Source: Mesorhizobium norvegicum (lineage in GTDB: Bacteria; Pseudomonadota; Alphaproteobacteria; Rhizobiales; Rhizobiaceae). Taken from it: a stretch of 64,000 nucleotides of DNA. Under the pieces are notes generated by a model. It was not told the DNA's origin, searched no databases, and saw only the letters and a program-made list of their open reading frames with translations. The translations under genes were made by a program, and so were the position numbers. Position 1 is the first letter of the stretch; the number at the start of each line of letters is the position of its first letter. Shown in pieces: positions 1 through 9,542 of this stretch. The stretch is from NCBI RefSeq assembly GCF_004919685.1, contig NZ_SMYZ01000044.1, positions 21,532 to 85,531 of the forward strand, in the 5' to 3' direction.

Positions 1-1
1 A

Positions 2-940
2 AGGCAAGCAGCAAGGAACAACCGGAGCCGGGCCGTCAGTGCGGACCTGATCGCCGTTGTGATCGCCGTGACCAATGGTGAGCCACGCGTCCTGACCATC
101 GGACACGCTGACGCTTTGCCGTCCGGCCCTTTTGAGCTCGGCCATCGCTCCTTGCAGTCGGGTCTGAGGGCATGGGTGGAGCGCCAGACCGGTCACCCGT
201 TGGGCTATATCGAGCAGCTTTATACCTTCGCCGACCGTGACCGAACCGGCGACGAGCGCGTGCAGATCTCGATCAGCTATCTCGGCCTGACGCGGGAAGA
301 GCAGACAGAGAGATCGCCGACGCATGGCTGGCGGGGCTGGTACGACTATTTTCCGTGGGAAGATCACCGTGCGGGCGTGCCGCCCATCCTGCCTGCTATC
401 CTCATGCCACGGCTCTTGGCCTGGGCTGACGAAGCCGAAGACATGAACCTGCGCCACAATCGCCGACAGCGCGTGGCGTATGCCTTTGGTCTGGATGATC
501 GCGACTGGAACGAGGAGCTCGTCCTGCAGCGATACGAACTGCTCTATGAAGCCGCGCTGGTGGCGGAGGCCGCGCGCGGCCGGGACAATGGCAGCCCGCT
601 ATCTGTCCCCGGTCGACCGATGATCGCCGACCACCGCCGTATTCTGGCGACGGGAATCGCCAGACTTCGGACCAAGATCAAATATCGCCCCGTCGTGTTC
701 GAACTGATGCCGCCGGCATTCACGCTGCTGCAGTTGCAGCGCACCGTTGAAGCGCTCGCCGGCAGGCTCGTGCACAAGCAGAATTTCCGGCGTCTTATCG
801 AACAGCAGGACCTGGTCGAGGAGACCGGCGAGACAATGTCGGACACAGGCGGGCGCCCGGCGAAGCGTTTCCGCTTCCGCCAGACGGTTCTGGCGGAACG
901 AACTGTCGCAGGGACGAAATTGCCACTTTCACGTGCTTGA
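2..940 (+). CDS. nadQ: NadQ-type NUDIX-related regulator of NAD synthesis, 5' end outside window
   Basis: The N-terminal two thirds resemble a NUDIX-like sensor domain (GYIEQLYTFADRDR near the start). The C-terminal part carries a winged-helix segment with the GRPAKRF signature seen in NrtR/NadQ proteins (COG4111). The family represses NAD biosynthesis genes in Alphaproteobacteria, and here it sits just upstream of nadABC with candidate operators in between. The reading frame is open back to the first base of the window and the upstream residues (ADLIAVV) fit the start of the NUDIX fold. The true start is therefore probably outside the window, although GTG at 59 is possible. Function is inferred from family and context. 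Confidence 0.85.
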   Translation, partial: RQAARNNRSRAVSADLIAVVIAVTNGEPRVLTIGHADALPSGPFELGHRSLQSGLRAWVERQTGHPLGYIEQLYTFADRDRTGDERVQISISYLGLTREEQTERSPTHGWRGWYDYFPWEDHRAGVPPILPAILMPRLLAWADEAEDMNLRHNRRQRVAYAFGLDDRDWNEELVLQRYELLYEAALVAEAARGRDNGSPLSVPGRPMIADHRRILATGIARLRTKIKYRPVVFELMPPAFTLLQLQRTVEALAGRLVHKQNFRRLIEQQDLVEETGETMSDTGGRPAKRFRFRQTVLAERTVAGTKLPLSRA

Positions 941-946
941 CAATCC

Positions 947-995
947 TTATGCTCAAGATAAGCATATGCCTCAGTTATACTCAAATAGAGCATAA
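947..995. promoter_or_regulatory. Tandem candidate NadQ operators upstream of nadA
   Basis: Two imperfect inverted repeats share the same arms. The first (947-967) has TATGCT (948-953) facing AGCATA (961-966). The second (975-995) has TTATACTC facing GAGCATAA with a 5-base spacer. Their centres are about 28 bases apart, and the second ends 11 bases before the nadA ATG. The position between a NadQ-type regulator and nadA makes them likely repressor sites. Binding is inferred. Confidence 0.65.
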
Positions 996-1005
996 TAGGG
1001 ACGCT

Positions 1006-1980
1006 ATGCTAATCAACTCCGCACGTACGGCCGCGCTCTACGATCGGGTACGGCGGGTCATCCCGCCGGTCGAATGGCCGGCATTCACTGACGATATCGA
1101 GGCCATTCTCGATTTGAAGCTGCAGCGAAACGCGGTCATCCTGGCGCACAACTACCAGACGCCGGAGATCTTCCACTGTGTCGCCGACATCGTTGGCGAC
1201 AGCCTGGCGCTTGCCCGCAAGGCGATGTCGGTCGAAGCCGATGTCATCGTGCTCGCCGGCGTGCATTTCATGGCCGAGACGGCGAAGCTGCTCAATCCGC
1301 AAAAGACGGTGCTCATTCCCGATCTGCGGGCAGGCTGTTCGCTGGCGGACTCGATTACCGCAGCGGACGTGCGGCTGCTGCGGCAACGCTATCCGGGCGT
1401 ACCTGTTGTCACCTATGTCAACACGTCAGCCGAGGTGAAAGCCGAGTCCGATATCTGCTGTACCTCAGGCAACGCGAAGGCTGTCGTCGAGTCGCTTGGC
1501 GTTCCTCGGGTGATCATGCTGCCGGATGAATATCTGGCCCAGAACATCGCCGCCCGGACCGATGTAGAGATCATCGCCTGGAAAGGGCATTGCGAGGTGC
1601 ATGAGCGCTTCACGCCCGCCGACATTCGCCAATTGCGCGAGGACCATCCCGGCGTGATCGTGCTGGCCCATCCCGAATGCCCGCCCGACGTGGTGGCCGA
1701 GGCCGATTTTTCCGGCTCGACCGCTGCGATGTCCGACTATGTCGGGCGGCAAAAGCCACCCCGCGTCGTGCTGATGACGGAATGCTCGATGAGCGACAAT
1801 GTCGCGGTCGAACACCCCGAGGTCGAGTTCATCCGGCCCTGCAATTTGTGCCCGCACATGAAGCGGATAACGCTCGCCAACATCCGCACGGCGCTGGAGC
1901 AGAACCGCCATGAGGTGACCATCGCACCCGAGATTGCCGGGCGCGCGCGGCTGGCCGTCGAGCGGATGCTGGCGGTATGA
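1006..1980 (+). CDS. nadA: Quinolinate synthase NadA
   Basis: NadA condenses iminoaspartate with dihydroxyacetone phosphate to give quinolinate, the first committed ring of de novo NAD synthesis. The 324-residue product has the expected N-terminal ILAHNYQ motif. It also has three well-separated cysteines, in AGCSLAD, DICCTSGN and NLCPHMKR, that ligate the 4Fe-4S cluster. An in-frame start exists at 937, but it would cover the operator-like palindromes. ATG 1006 follows AGGGA at normal spacing and gives the usual family length, so it is preferred. The stop overlaps the nadB start (ATGA). Confidence 0.95.
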   Translation: MLINSARTAALYDRVRRVIPPVEWPAFTDDIEAILDLKLQRNAVILAHNYQTPEIFHCVADIVGDSLALARKAMSVEADVIVLAGVHFMAETAKLLNPQKTVLIPDLRAGCSLADSITAADVRLLRQRYPGVPVVTYVNTSAEVKAESDICCTSGNAKAVVESLGVPRVIMLPDEYLAQNIAARTDVEIIAWKGHCEVHERFTPADIRQLREDHPGVIVLAHPECPPDVVAEADFSGSTAAMSDYVGRQKPPRVVLMTECSMSDNVAVEHPEVEFIRPCNLCPHMKRITLANIRTALEQNRHEVTIAPEIAGRARLAVERMLAV

Positions 1981-3518
1981 GCATGGACGTCCGCGATCTC
2001 GCCGGGCGGCCGGTCATCATCGGCGGCGGCATAGCCGGATTGATGACTGCGCTGCACCTGGCGCCTGAGCCGGTGCTTCTGCTGTCGAGATCGCCGCTCG
2101 GCGCGGATGCGTCGAGTGCGTGGGCGCAGGGCGGACTTGCCGCCAGCCTGGGCGACGACGACGAACCCGCGCTCCATCTTGCCGACACGCTTGCCGCAGG
2201 CGACGGCCTTTGCGACGCACAAGCAGCAAGGCGCATCGTGTCCGCGGCGCCGGCCGCGATCGAGGATCTGGCGCGCCTTGGGGTCTGCTTCGATCGAACG
2301 CCCGCAGGCGCTCTGCGTCTCGGGCTGGAAGCTGCGCACGGTCGCCGGCGCATCGTTCATGCCGGAGGTGACGGAAGCGGGCGCGAGATCATGCGCGCCC
2401 TGGTCTCCGCCGTGCGTTCCACTGCGTCGATTGTGGTCGCGGAAGGCGTGGAAGCGCGCGGGCTGGCTGTGGAGGACGGCAGGATCACCGGGGTGCTGGC
2501 GAACGGTTCGACAGGTGCGCTGTTCCTCGCCACGGGACGGGTCGTTCTCGCCACAGGCGGGATCGGCGGCCTGTTCCACGACACGACAAACCCGCTCGGC
2601 AGTTGCGGCCAGGGCCTGGCACTCGCCGCACGCGCCGGTGCAATTTTGGCCGACCTCGAATTCATCCAGTTCCACCCGACCGCGCTTGATGGGTCGAACC
2701 GCCCCATGACGCTCATCAGCGAGGCGGTCCGCGGCGAAGGCGCCACAATCGTCGACGAGACAGGCCGGCGTTTCCTCGACGGCGTGCGAGGTGCGGAGCT
2801 CGCACCACGCGACATCGTGGCGCGCGCTGTCTGGCGACATCTTGCCGCCGGCCATCGCGTCTTCCTCGACGTCCGCGACAAACCAGGCGCGATATTCACG
2901 CGGCAATTTCCAACGATCGCGTCAGCCTGCGGCAAGGCCGGTATCGATCCGGCGCGGGATCTCATTCCCATCCGGCCGGCGCAGCACTACCACATGGGCG
3001 GTGTCGCCGTGGATCTGGCCGGGCGCACCTCGGTTCCAGGACTTTGGGCTTGCGGAGAAGTCGCGTCGACCGGGCTGCACGGTGCCAACCGGCTTGCCAG
3101 CAACTCGCTGACCGAAGCTGTCGTCTGCGCACGCTGGGTTGCCGAAAGCATCGCAGGGTCATCTGACAGTGGCGGAAAGCCAGCAATGGCCTCTGACCTG
3201 CCGGCGCCAGATCCAGCGCCTGTGCGCCCTCTCCTGTCCCATGCCCTCGGCGTCACGCGGAAAGGTGAAGGGTTGAAGGAGACTGCGCGGGCCTTGCTGC
3301 CGCTGTTGCAGCGGCGCGACGCGGCGTCCGATCCCGCCGCCGTTGGGCTGATGATCGTGATTGCCGCCTTGCTGCGCCGGGAAAGCCGCGGCGCTCATTT
3401 CCGGACGGACTTCCCCTACCATGCAACCGTCGCCCGCCGTTCCCACCTCACGCTCGACGCAGCCATCGCCGCAGCGCGGGAACTCGCATCCTCCCCTGCG
3501 CTGGAAAGCATCCCGTGA
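1977..3518 (+). CDS. nadB: L-aspartate oxidase NadB
   Basis: This FAD flavoprotein oxidises L-aspartate to iminoaspartate for NadA. The dinucleotide-binding motif GGGIAGLMTALHL lies near residue 14. The succinate dehydrogenase/fumarate reductase-type signature HMGGVAVD, followed by GLWACGEVASTGLHGANRL, lies around residues 340-375. The length of 513 residues is normal. ATG 1977 overlaps the nadA stop by four bases, which implies translational coupling; a second ATG at 1983 is also possible. The gene overlaps nadC by ATGA, so nadABC form one unit. Confidence 0.95.
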   Translation: MSMDVRDLAGRPVIIGGGIAGLMTALHLAPEPVLLLSRSPLGADASSAWAQGGLAASLGDDDEPALHLADTLAAGDGLCDAQAARRIVSAAPAAIEDLARLGVCFDRTPAGALRLGLEAAHGRRRIVHAGGDGSGREIMRALVSAVRSTASIVVAEGVEARGLAVEDGRITGVLANGSTGALFLATGRVVLATGGIGGLFHDTTNPLGSCGQGLALAARAGAILADLEFIQFHPTALDGSNRPMTLISEAVRGEGATIVDETGRRFLDGVRGAELAPRDIVARAVWRHLAAGHRVFLDVRDKPGAIFTRQFPTIASACGKAGIDPARDLIPIRPAQHYHMGGVAVDLAGRTSVPGLWACGEVASTGLHGANRLASNSLTEAVVCARWVAESIAGSSDSGGKPAMASDLPAPDPAPVRPLLSHALGVTRKGEGLKETARALLPLLQRRDAASDPAAVGLMIVIAALLRRESRGAHFRTDFPYHATVARRSHLTLDAAIAAARELASSPALESIP

Positions 3519-4372
3519 TGAACCTCCCACCGCTTCCAGCAATCATGCTCGAGCCTCTGGTACGGGCAGCTCTTCTCGAAGATCTCGGCAGGGCCGGCGA
3601 CCTGACCTCGGATGCGGTCATACCGAAGGACCATCGTGCGACAACACTGCTGACTGCGCGCCAGGCCGGAACTGTCGCCGGGCTCGATCTGGCGATGCTT
3701 GCGTTCCGACTGATCGATCATAAGGTCGAAATCTCGGTAGAGCGGGCAGACGGCAGTCATGTCGCGGATGGAGAGGTCATTGCATCGGTGTCTGGCCCGG
3801 CCCGGGCCATTCTCACCGCCGAACGGACGGCACTCAATTTTCTGTGCCATCTGAGCGGTATCGCCACCGCAACGGCATCGATCGTCGCGGCGGTCCGCGG
3901 CCACGGCGCAAAAATCGTCTGCACGCGCAAGACGACACCCGGATTGCGGGCGGTCGAAAAATATGCGGTGCGCGCCGGTGGCGGCTCCAACCACCGCTTC
4001 GGCCTCGACGACGCGATCTTGATCAAGGACAACCACATCGCCATCGCCGGCGGAATTCACCCTGCAATCGAGCGCGCGCGAAGCAGCGTCGGCCATCTGG
4101 TCAAGATCGAAGTCGAGGTCGACACACTAGCCCAACTGGAAGAAGCCTTGGCCCACACCCCCGACGCTGTCCTGCTCGACAACATGTCGGTCGACGAGTT
4201 GCGCCAGGCGGTGGCCATGGTTGCCGGCCGGGCGATCACAGAGGCTTCTGGCAGGATCACCGCCGCGATTGCGCAAGCCGTTGCCGCAACCGGTATCGAT
4301 CTGATTTCCATCGGCTGGTTGACTCACAGCGCGCCGATCCTCGATATCGGCCTCGACTACCGTGAGCCTTGA
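3515..4372 (+). CDS. nadC: Nicotinate-nucleotide pyrophosphorylase (carboxylating) NadC
   Basis: NadC converts quinolinate and PRPP to nicotinate mononucleotide, CO2 and pyrophosphate. The 285-residue product has the family hallmarks CTRKTTPGLRAVEKYAV, the basic substrate loop GGGSNHR, and LIKDNHI. The C-terminal half carries the EVEVDTLAQLEEAL and LLDNMS segments of the alpha/beta barrel. It is the last gene of the overlapping nadABC set. A gap of about 90 bases then leads to bioB, so the bio genes may be co-transcribed or have their own start. Confidence 0.95.
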   Translation: MMNLPPLPAIMLEPLVRAALLEDLGRAGDLTSDAVIPKDHRATTLLTARQAGTVAGLDLAMLAFRLIDHKVEISVERADGSHVADGEVIASVSGPARAILTAERTALNFLCHLSGIATATASIVAAVRGHGAKIVCTRKTTPGLRAVEKYAVRAGGGSNHRFGLDDAILIKDNHIAIAGGIHPAIERARSSVGHLVKIEVEVDTLAQLEEALAHTPDAVLLDNMSVDELRQAVAMVAGRAITEASGRITAAIAQAVAATGIDLISIGWLTHSAPILDIGLDYREP

Positions 4373-4463
4373 CCATCGAGGCCTACCATCTAACCTACCC
4401 AGCTTTCTTTCGACCGTGTCCGCCATTTCAAAGGCGCCTATGTCGCACAACGCAAGGAACAGG

Positions 4464-5471
4464 ATGGAAATGCACACAGCGATTTCGGAAAAGACCCTGC
4501 CTGAAGCTCAGTCCTTCGACGGCGGCCGGACGTGGACCCTGGGAGAGGCTCAGGCGCTCCATGATGCGCCCTTCAACGACCTGCTGTTTCAAGCGCAGAC
4601 CGTGCACCGCGAGAATTTCGATCCCAACAAGGTCCAGCTCAGCCGGCTTCTTAGCATCAAGACAGGCGGCTGCCCGGAGGATTGCGGGTATTGCAGCCAG
4701 TCGTCGCATCACGAGACCGGGTTGAAGGCGTCGAAACTGATGGAGGTCAAGCGCGTCATGGCCGAGGCGACCAAGGCGCGTGACGCCGGCGCCACCCGCT
4801 ATTGCATGGGCGCTGCCTGGCGCAACCCCAAGGCGCGCGACATGGATGCGGTGGTGGCGATGGTCGAAGGCGTCAAGGCGCTCGGCATGGAGACCTGCAT
4901 GACGCTCGGCATGCTCGATAGTGAGCAGACCGCTCGTTTGAAGCAGGCGGGCCTCGACTATTACAACCACAACATCGATACGTCGGAACGCTACTACAGC
5001 GAGATCATCAGCACACGCAGCTTTGCCGACCGGCTCGATACGCTCGAGCAGGTTCGCCAAGCCGGCATCAAGGTCTGCTGCGGCGGTATTGTCGGCATGG
5101 GCGAAGAGGCGGTGGACCGGATCGACATGCTGGTCACGCTGGCCAATCTGCCGGAACATCCCGAAAGCGTTCCGATCAACATGCTGATCCCGATCGCCGG
5201 CACCCCGCTTGCCGAAGCCAAGCCCATCGAGCCGATCGAATTCGTGCGCGTGATCGCCCTGGCACGCATCATGATGCCGAAATCGCATGTCCGTCTTTCC
5301 GCCGGCCGCACCGCTATGACCGACGAGATGCAGGCGCTGTGCTTCTTCGCGGGCGCCAACTCGATCTTCGTCGGCGACACGCTGCTGACGGCGGACAATC
5401 CCGGCGAGGACAAGGATACCCTACTGTTCCGGCGCCTCGGCATTGAGCCGATGGAACTCGAGGCGCAATGA
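4464..5471 (+). CDS. bioB: Biotin synthase BioB
   Basis: This radical SAM enzyme inserts sulfur into dethiobiotin. The CxxxCxxC cluster motif appears as GGCPEDCGYCSQS, and the family segments YYNHNIDTS and GGIVGMGE are present. The open frame extends upstream to 4362 inside the nadC end, but those residues are not family-like. ATG 4464 is preceded by AAGGA at 5-base spacing (ATG 4470 is also possible), giving about 335 residues, the normal size. I saw no clear BioR-type palindrome (TTATnnATAA form) in 4373-4463. The stop overlaps bioF by ATGA. Confidence 0.95.
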   Translation: MEMHTAISEKTLPEAQSFDGGRTWTLGEAQALHDAPFNDLLFQAQTVHRENFDPNKVQLSRLLSIKTGGCPEDCGYCSQSSHHETGLKASKLMEVKRVMAEATKARDAGATRYCMGAAWRNPKARDMDAVVAMVEGVKALGMETCMTLGMLDSEQTARLKQAGLDYYNHNIDTSERYYSEIISTRSFADRLDTLEQVRQAGIKVCCGGIVGMGEEAVDRIDMLVTLANLPEHPESVPINMLIPIAGTPLAEAKPIEPIEFVRVIALARIMMPKSHVRLSAGRTAMTDEMQALCFFAGANSIFVGDTLLTADNPGEDKDTLLFRRLGIEPMELEAQ

Positions 5472-6607
5472 ACGGGGCACCGCTTGCCCGCTATGATGCG
5501 ACCTTGCAGGGGCTGGCGCGCAAGGACCGGCTGCGGACGCTGTCGCCGCGCGCCGGGCTCGACTTCTCGTCGAACGACTATCTCGGGCTTGCCGCCTCCA
5601 GGAGACTTGGCGATGCGGTTGCGGCGGCGATCGCGCGGGGCACGCCGGTTGGCGCCACCGGGTCGCGGCTGTTGCGTGGCAACGCGCCGGAGCATGAGGA
5701 ATTGGAGGCAGACGCAGCGGCATTCTTCGGGACCGAGCGCGCGCTGTTCTTCGGCAGCGGCTACATCGCCAACTTCGCACTCCTAACCGCCTTGCCGCAG
5801 AAGGGCGACCTGCTGGTCCTCGACGAGCTTGCTCATGCCAGCATGCATGAGGGCGCCCAGGCCGGCCGCGCCCAGTTCGTGCTGGCCGCGCACAACGACA
5901 TCAATGCCGTCGAGGATGCGATCACAAGCTGGCGTGCCGGCGGCGGCACGGGACGCGTCTGGATCGCGGTCGAAAGCCTCTACAGCATGGATGGCGACCG
6001 CGCGCCGATGGAGAGCCTCATTGCGCTTGCCGCCCGGCACGAGGCGTTCCTCGTCGTCGACGAGGCGCATGCCACCGGTGTCTGGGGACCGGACGGCCGG
6101 GGGCTGGCCGCCGCGTTCGAGGGCCGCGACAACATCATTGCGCTCCATACCTGCGGCAAGGCGCTCGGCGCGTCCGGCGCACTGGTCACCGGACCGGGAA
6201 CGCTGTGCGATTATCTCGTCAACCGTTGCCGGCCATTCATATACGCCACCGCGCCATCGCCGCTGATGGCGGTCGCGGCACGCGAAGCGCTCGCCATGCT
6301 GTCTGACGAGCCCATGCGCCGTGTTCAGCTGCATCAGCTCATCGCCTTCGCGGGCCGTCAATTGGCCGAGCGCTGCGGCGTTCTACCGAGCGGCTCGCAG
6401 ATCCAGCCAGTTGTGATCGGCGACGTCAGGCGCACCATGGCGGTGGCGGCGGCACTGCAGGCGCGCGGCTTCGACATACGCGGCATTCGTCCGCCGACTG
6501 TGCCCGAGGGCACGTCGCGTCTGCGCATTTCATTGACGCTCAATGTCGGCGAAGCCGACATTTCGGCGATGGTCGAGGCACTCGCCGAGGTGCTGGGCGT
6601 GGCATGA
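5468..6607 (+). CDS. bioF: 8-amino-7-oxononanoate synthase BioF
   Basis: This PLP enzyme condenses a pimeloyl thioester with L-alanine. The family motifs are DFSSNDYLGLA near residue 30, VDEAHATG for the cofactor-binding aspartate, and HTCGKALGASGA with the PLP lysine near residue 228. The length of 379 residues is usual. It overlaps bioB and bioD by ATGA on both sides, which places it firmly in the bio operon. Confidence 0.95.
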   Translation: MNGAPLARYDATLQGLARKDRLRTLSPRAGLDFSSNDYLGLAASRRLGDAVAAAIARGTPVGATGSRLLRGNAPEHEELEADAAAFFGTERALFFGSGYIANFALLTALPQKGDLLVLDELAHASMHEGAQAGRAQFVLAAHNDINAVEDAITSWRAGGGTGRVWIAVESLYSMDGDRAPMESLIALAARHEAFLVVDEAHATGVWGPDGRGLAAAFEGRDNIIALHTCGKALGASGALVTGPGTLCDYLVNRCRPFIYATAPSPLMAVAAREALAMLSDEPMRRVQLHQLIAFAGRQLAERCGVLPSGSQIQPVVIGDVRRTMAVAAALQARGFDIRGIRPPTVPEGTSRLRISLTLNVGEADISAMVEALAEVLGVA

Positions 6608-7242
6608 CCAAACGCGTCGTCATCACCGGAACCGACACCGGAATTGGCAAGACCGTGTTTTCAGCCGGACTAGCCGGGCTGCTGGACGGATTCTACTGGA
6701 AGCCGGTGCAATCGGGCCTCGACGACGAAACCGACAGCGAGGTCGTTGCGCGGCTTGCCGACCTGCCGCCGGGGCGCGTGCTGCCGGAAGTCTACCGCTT
6801 GGAGAGTCCGCTGTCGCCGCATCGTTCGGCCGAAATCGACGGCGTCGCGATCGAAGCGGCAGCTCTCTCTCTTCCGGTCGTGCCGGGTCCGCTCGTCATC
6901 GAGGGTGCAGGCGGTCTGATGGTGCCGCTCAATCGGCGCACAAGGTTCATCGACATATTCGAGCAGTGGCAGCTGCCGGTCATTCTGTGCGCCCGCACCG
7001 CGCTCGGCACGATCAATCATACGCTGTTGTCGATCGAGGCACTGCGAACGCGATCCATTCCGCTACTCGGAGTTGCCTTCATCGGCGACGAAGCGGCCGA
7101 CACCCAAAGGACGATCGCTGAATTCGGCGATGTTGCGGTGTTGGGAAGGCTGCCTCACCTCGATCCACTGACGCCCGAGACGCTCAGCCATGCCATGAGC
7201 GTGAGTTTTGACCTCACGATGATAGCCGAAGGATGCCGCTGA
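6604..7242 (+). CDS. bioD: Dethiobiotin synthetase BioD
   Basis: BioD closes the ureido ring of dethiobiotin from 7,8-diaminononanoate, CO2 and ATP. The start MTKRVVITGTDTGIGKT contains the P-loop, and EGAGGLMVPL is the conserved second motif near residue 100. At 212 residues it is of normal length. It overlaps bioF (ATGA) and its stop forms a TGATG junction with the preferred bioA start. Confidence 0.94.
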   Translation: MTKRVVITGTDTGIGKTVFSAGLAGLLDGFYWKPVQSGLDDETDSEVVARLADLPPGRVLPEVYRLESPLSPHRSAEIDGVAIEAAALSLPVVPGPLVIEGAGGLMVPLNRRTRFIDIFEQWQLPVILCARTALGTINHTLLSIEALRTRSIPLLGVAFIGDEAADTQRTIAEFGDVAVLGRLPHLDPLTPETLSHAMSVSFDLTMIAEGCR

Positions 7243-8504
7243 TGGGCTCGCATGTCTGGCACCCCTTCACCCAGCACGCGCTCGAGCCGGCGATCCCTGA
7301 AATCGTGCTGACGGAAGGCGCCTATCTCCACAAGGCCGACGGCACGCGCATCCTGGACGCCATTTCCTCCTGGTGGGTCGTTACGCATGGCCACCGCCAT
7401 CCCCGCATCATGAAGGCTATCGAGGCGACCGCGTCGAGCCTCGACCAGATCATCTTCGCAGGCTTCACGCACGAGCCGGCCGAACGCCTGGCCAGGGCGC
7501 TTGTCGGCCTCGCTCCGTCCGGACTCGACTGGGTGTTCTATTCAGACAGCGGCTCGACCTCAGTCGAAGTCGCGCTGAAGATGGCGCTCGGCTATTTCCG
7601 CAACATCGGCGCGCCGCGTTCGCGCATCGCCGTCATGGAGCACAGCTACCATGGCGATACCATCGGCACGATGAGCGTCGGCGCCCGCGGCGTGTTCAAC
7701 GCCGCCTACGAACCCTTGCTGTTCGAGGTCGACACCATTCCCTTCCCGGCAGCAGGGCGCGAGCAGGAGACGCTGGATCGTTTCGAGGCAGTCTCCCGCG
7801 ACCGGCGCACCGCCGCCCTGATCGTCGAACCGCTGGTGCTTGGCGCCGGCGGCATGCTGATGTATCCGGCGTCAGTTCTGACCGAATTGAAAAAGATCGC
7901 CGAAGCCTCCGGCACGCTCTTGATCGCCGACGAAGTGATGACCGGCTGGGGGCGCACCGGAACCATGTTCGCCTGCGAGCAGGCGTCCGTCTCGCCGGAC
8001 ATCTTGTGCACCTCGAAGGGCTTGACCGGTGGTGCCATCCCGCTAGCGGCCACGCTTGCCACCGATGCCATCTTCCAGGCTCACTCTTCGACGGACCGGA
8101 AGAAGACCTTTTTCCACTCGAGTTCCTACACCGCCAATCCGATTGCCTGCGCGGCAGCCCTCGCCAATGTCGAGATCTGGCAGGACGAGCCGGTGGCCGA
8201 GCGGATCGCGACCTTGAGTGGGATGCAGGTCGCCGGACTGCAACGCTTTCGCGACAATCCCCACTTCACCGACTGCCGGGCGACGGGAACGATCGCAGCG
8301 CTCGACCTTCGAGCCGATTCCGCAGGTTATCTCGCCGAGATTGGTCCGAAGCTGCGCGCGTTCTTCCTCGACCGGGGGCTGCTTGTGCGCCCGCTCGGCA
8401 ATGTCCTCTATCTTCTGCCGCCCTATTGCATCACTGGCGGCGAATTGGACGGGCTCTATGACGCCATCGAGGAGGCCGGCGCACGTTTCGGCTCGAGGCC
8501 ATGA
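7242..8504 (+). CDS. bioA: Adenosylmethionine-8-amino-7-oxononanoate aminotransferase BioA
   Basis: This class III PLP aminotransferase makes 7,8-diaminononanoate using SAM as amino donor. Diagnostic segments are VWHPFTQH at the N-terminus, SSWWVVTHGH, DSGSTSVEVALKMA, LIADEVMTGWGRTG and the PLP lysine in CTSKGLTGG. ATG 7242 is preferred over 7233 because GAAGG at 7228-7232 then has a 9-base spacing and the bioD stop overlaps as TGATG. The protein is about 420 residues, which is normal. It ends in an ATGA overlap with bioZ. Confidence 0.94.
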   Translation: MGSHVWHPFTQHALEPAIPEIVLTEGAYLHKADGTRILDAISSWWVVTHGHRHPRIMKAIEATASSLDQIIFAGFTHEPAERLARALVGLAPSGLDWVFYSDSGSTSVEVALKMALGYFRNIGAPRSRIAVMEHSYHGDTIGTMSVGARGVFNAAYEPLLFEVDTIPFPAAGREQETLDRFEAVSRDRRTAALIVEPLVLGAGGMLMYPASVLTELKKIAEASGTLLIADEVMTGWGRTGTMFACEQASVSPDILCTSKGLTGGAIPLAATLATDAIFQAHSSTDRKKTFFHSSSYTANPIACAAALANVEIWQDEPVAERIATLSGMQVAGLQRFRDNPHFTDCRATGTIAALDLRADSAGYLAEIGPKLRAFFLDRGLLVRPLGNVLYLLPPYCITGGELDGLYDAIEEAGARFGSRP

Positions 8505-9484
8505 GCAGGTCGACGCGCATTCTCGGGTTTGGCCATCACGCGCCTGGGCGCAAGGTGGCGAATGCCGAGATCGAGAGCAATCTCGGGCTCGAGCCGGGCT
8601 GGATCGAACGGCGCACCGGAATCCGTTCGCGCTTCTGGGCTACTGACGAAGACACGCTGTCTGGTCTTGCCACGCAGGCCGGCGACATGGCATTGGCGAA
8701 CGCCGGTATTGACCGCAGCGACATCGGTTTGCTGCTGCTCGCCACCTCGACGCCCGACCACCTTCTGCCGCCCACCGCGCCGCTGGTCGCGCATCAGCTG
8801 GGACTGAGCCGCGCCGGTGCGGTCGATCTGACCGGCGCCTGCGCCGGCTTCATCTATGCGCTGATGTTCGCGGACGGATTTACCCGCCTGCACGGCAAGG
8901 CGGTCCTCGTCATTGCCGCCAATATCCTCAGCCGCCGTATCAATCCGGCCGAACGCGCCAGTGCCGTGCTGTTTGCCGATGCCGCCGGCGCCCTGGTGAT
9001 TGGTCCGTGCGAGGACCCGGATCGGGGCATTCTCGGCGCCTCGGTGGATTCGGACGGCTCGCGCTACGGGCTGATCCAGATACCCGCGGGCGGAAGCAAC
9101 AAGCCATTCCATGGCAGCCTGGACCTCGGGGAAACCCGAATGACTATGACCGACGGACGCGAAGTGTTCGCCAAGGCCGTGGACATGATGACCGCCTGCT
9201 CGCAGGACGCACTCGCCGCAGCCAAAATGCAGCCGCAAGACATCGATTGGTTCGTGCCGCATCAGGCCAATGCCCGCATTTTCGATGTGGTCGGGAGGAA
9301 CCTCGGCATAGCGGATCAAGCAATCGTCAAGACGATCGCCGACTACGGCAACTCTTCCGCAGCGACGATCCCGCTCTCCCTGTCGCTTGCCAATCAATCG
9401 GAGTCGTTTCGGCAGGGCGAGAAAATCCTGCTGGCGGCGGCAGGCGCGGGTCTCAGCGGCGGTGCGCTCGTCGTTGGAATTTAG
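8501..9484 (+). CDS. bioZ: BioZ, KAS III-like enzyme making the pimeloyl precursor
   Basis: The protein has a 3-oxoacyl-ACP synthase III fold with the full Cys-His-Asn triad: DLTGACAGF (Cys near 112), VPHQANARIF (His near 252) and YGNSSAATIP (Asn near 283). KAS III proteins encoded inside bio operons of Mesorhizobium, Brucella and Agrobacterium are BioZ. They start pimelate synthesis by condensing glutaryl-CoA with malonyl-ACP instead of using BioC/BioH. The ATGA overlap with bioA supports this reading over general fatty acid FabH. Length is 327 residues. Confidence 0.9.
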   Translation: MSRSTRILGFGHHAPGRKVANAEIESNLGLEPGWIERRTGIRSRFWATDEDTLSGLATQAGDMALANAGIDRSDIGLLLLATSTPDHLLPPTAPLVAHQLGLSRAGAVDLTGACAGFIYALMFADGFTRLHGKAVLVIAANILSRRINPAERASAVLFADAAGALVIGPCEDPDRGILGASVDSDGSRYGLIQIPAGGSNKPFHGSLDLGETRMTMTDGREVFAKAVDMMTACSQDALAAAKMQPQDIDWFVPHQANARIFDVVGRNLGIADQAIVKTIADYGNSSAATIPLSLSLANQSESFRQGEKILLAAAGAGLSGGALVVGI

Positions 9485-9542
9485 CCGGGCAACCAGCTGC
9501 GAGCAGGACTGGTCATGCAATGATGGATAGGACAACAGACCA

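Noticed and set aside
937..1005. Upstream start for nadA at 937
   Set aside because: It would place the operator palindromes inside the coding region and add residues not seen in the family. ATG 1006 has a better ribosome site.
1737..2906. 389-codon minus-strand open frame
   Set aside because: Antisense to nadA and nadB, which are clear genes. Its residues follow the high-GC shadow pattern and match no family.
4373..4463. BioR operator in front of bioB
   Set aside because: No TTATnnATAA-like palindrome was found in this gap by eye.
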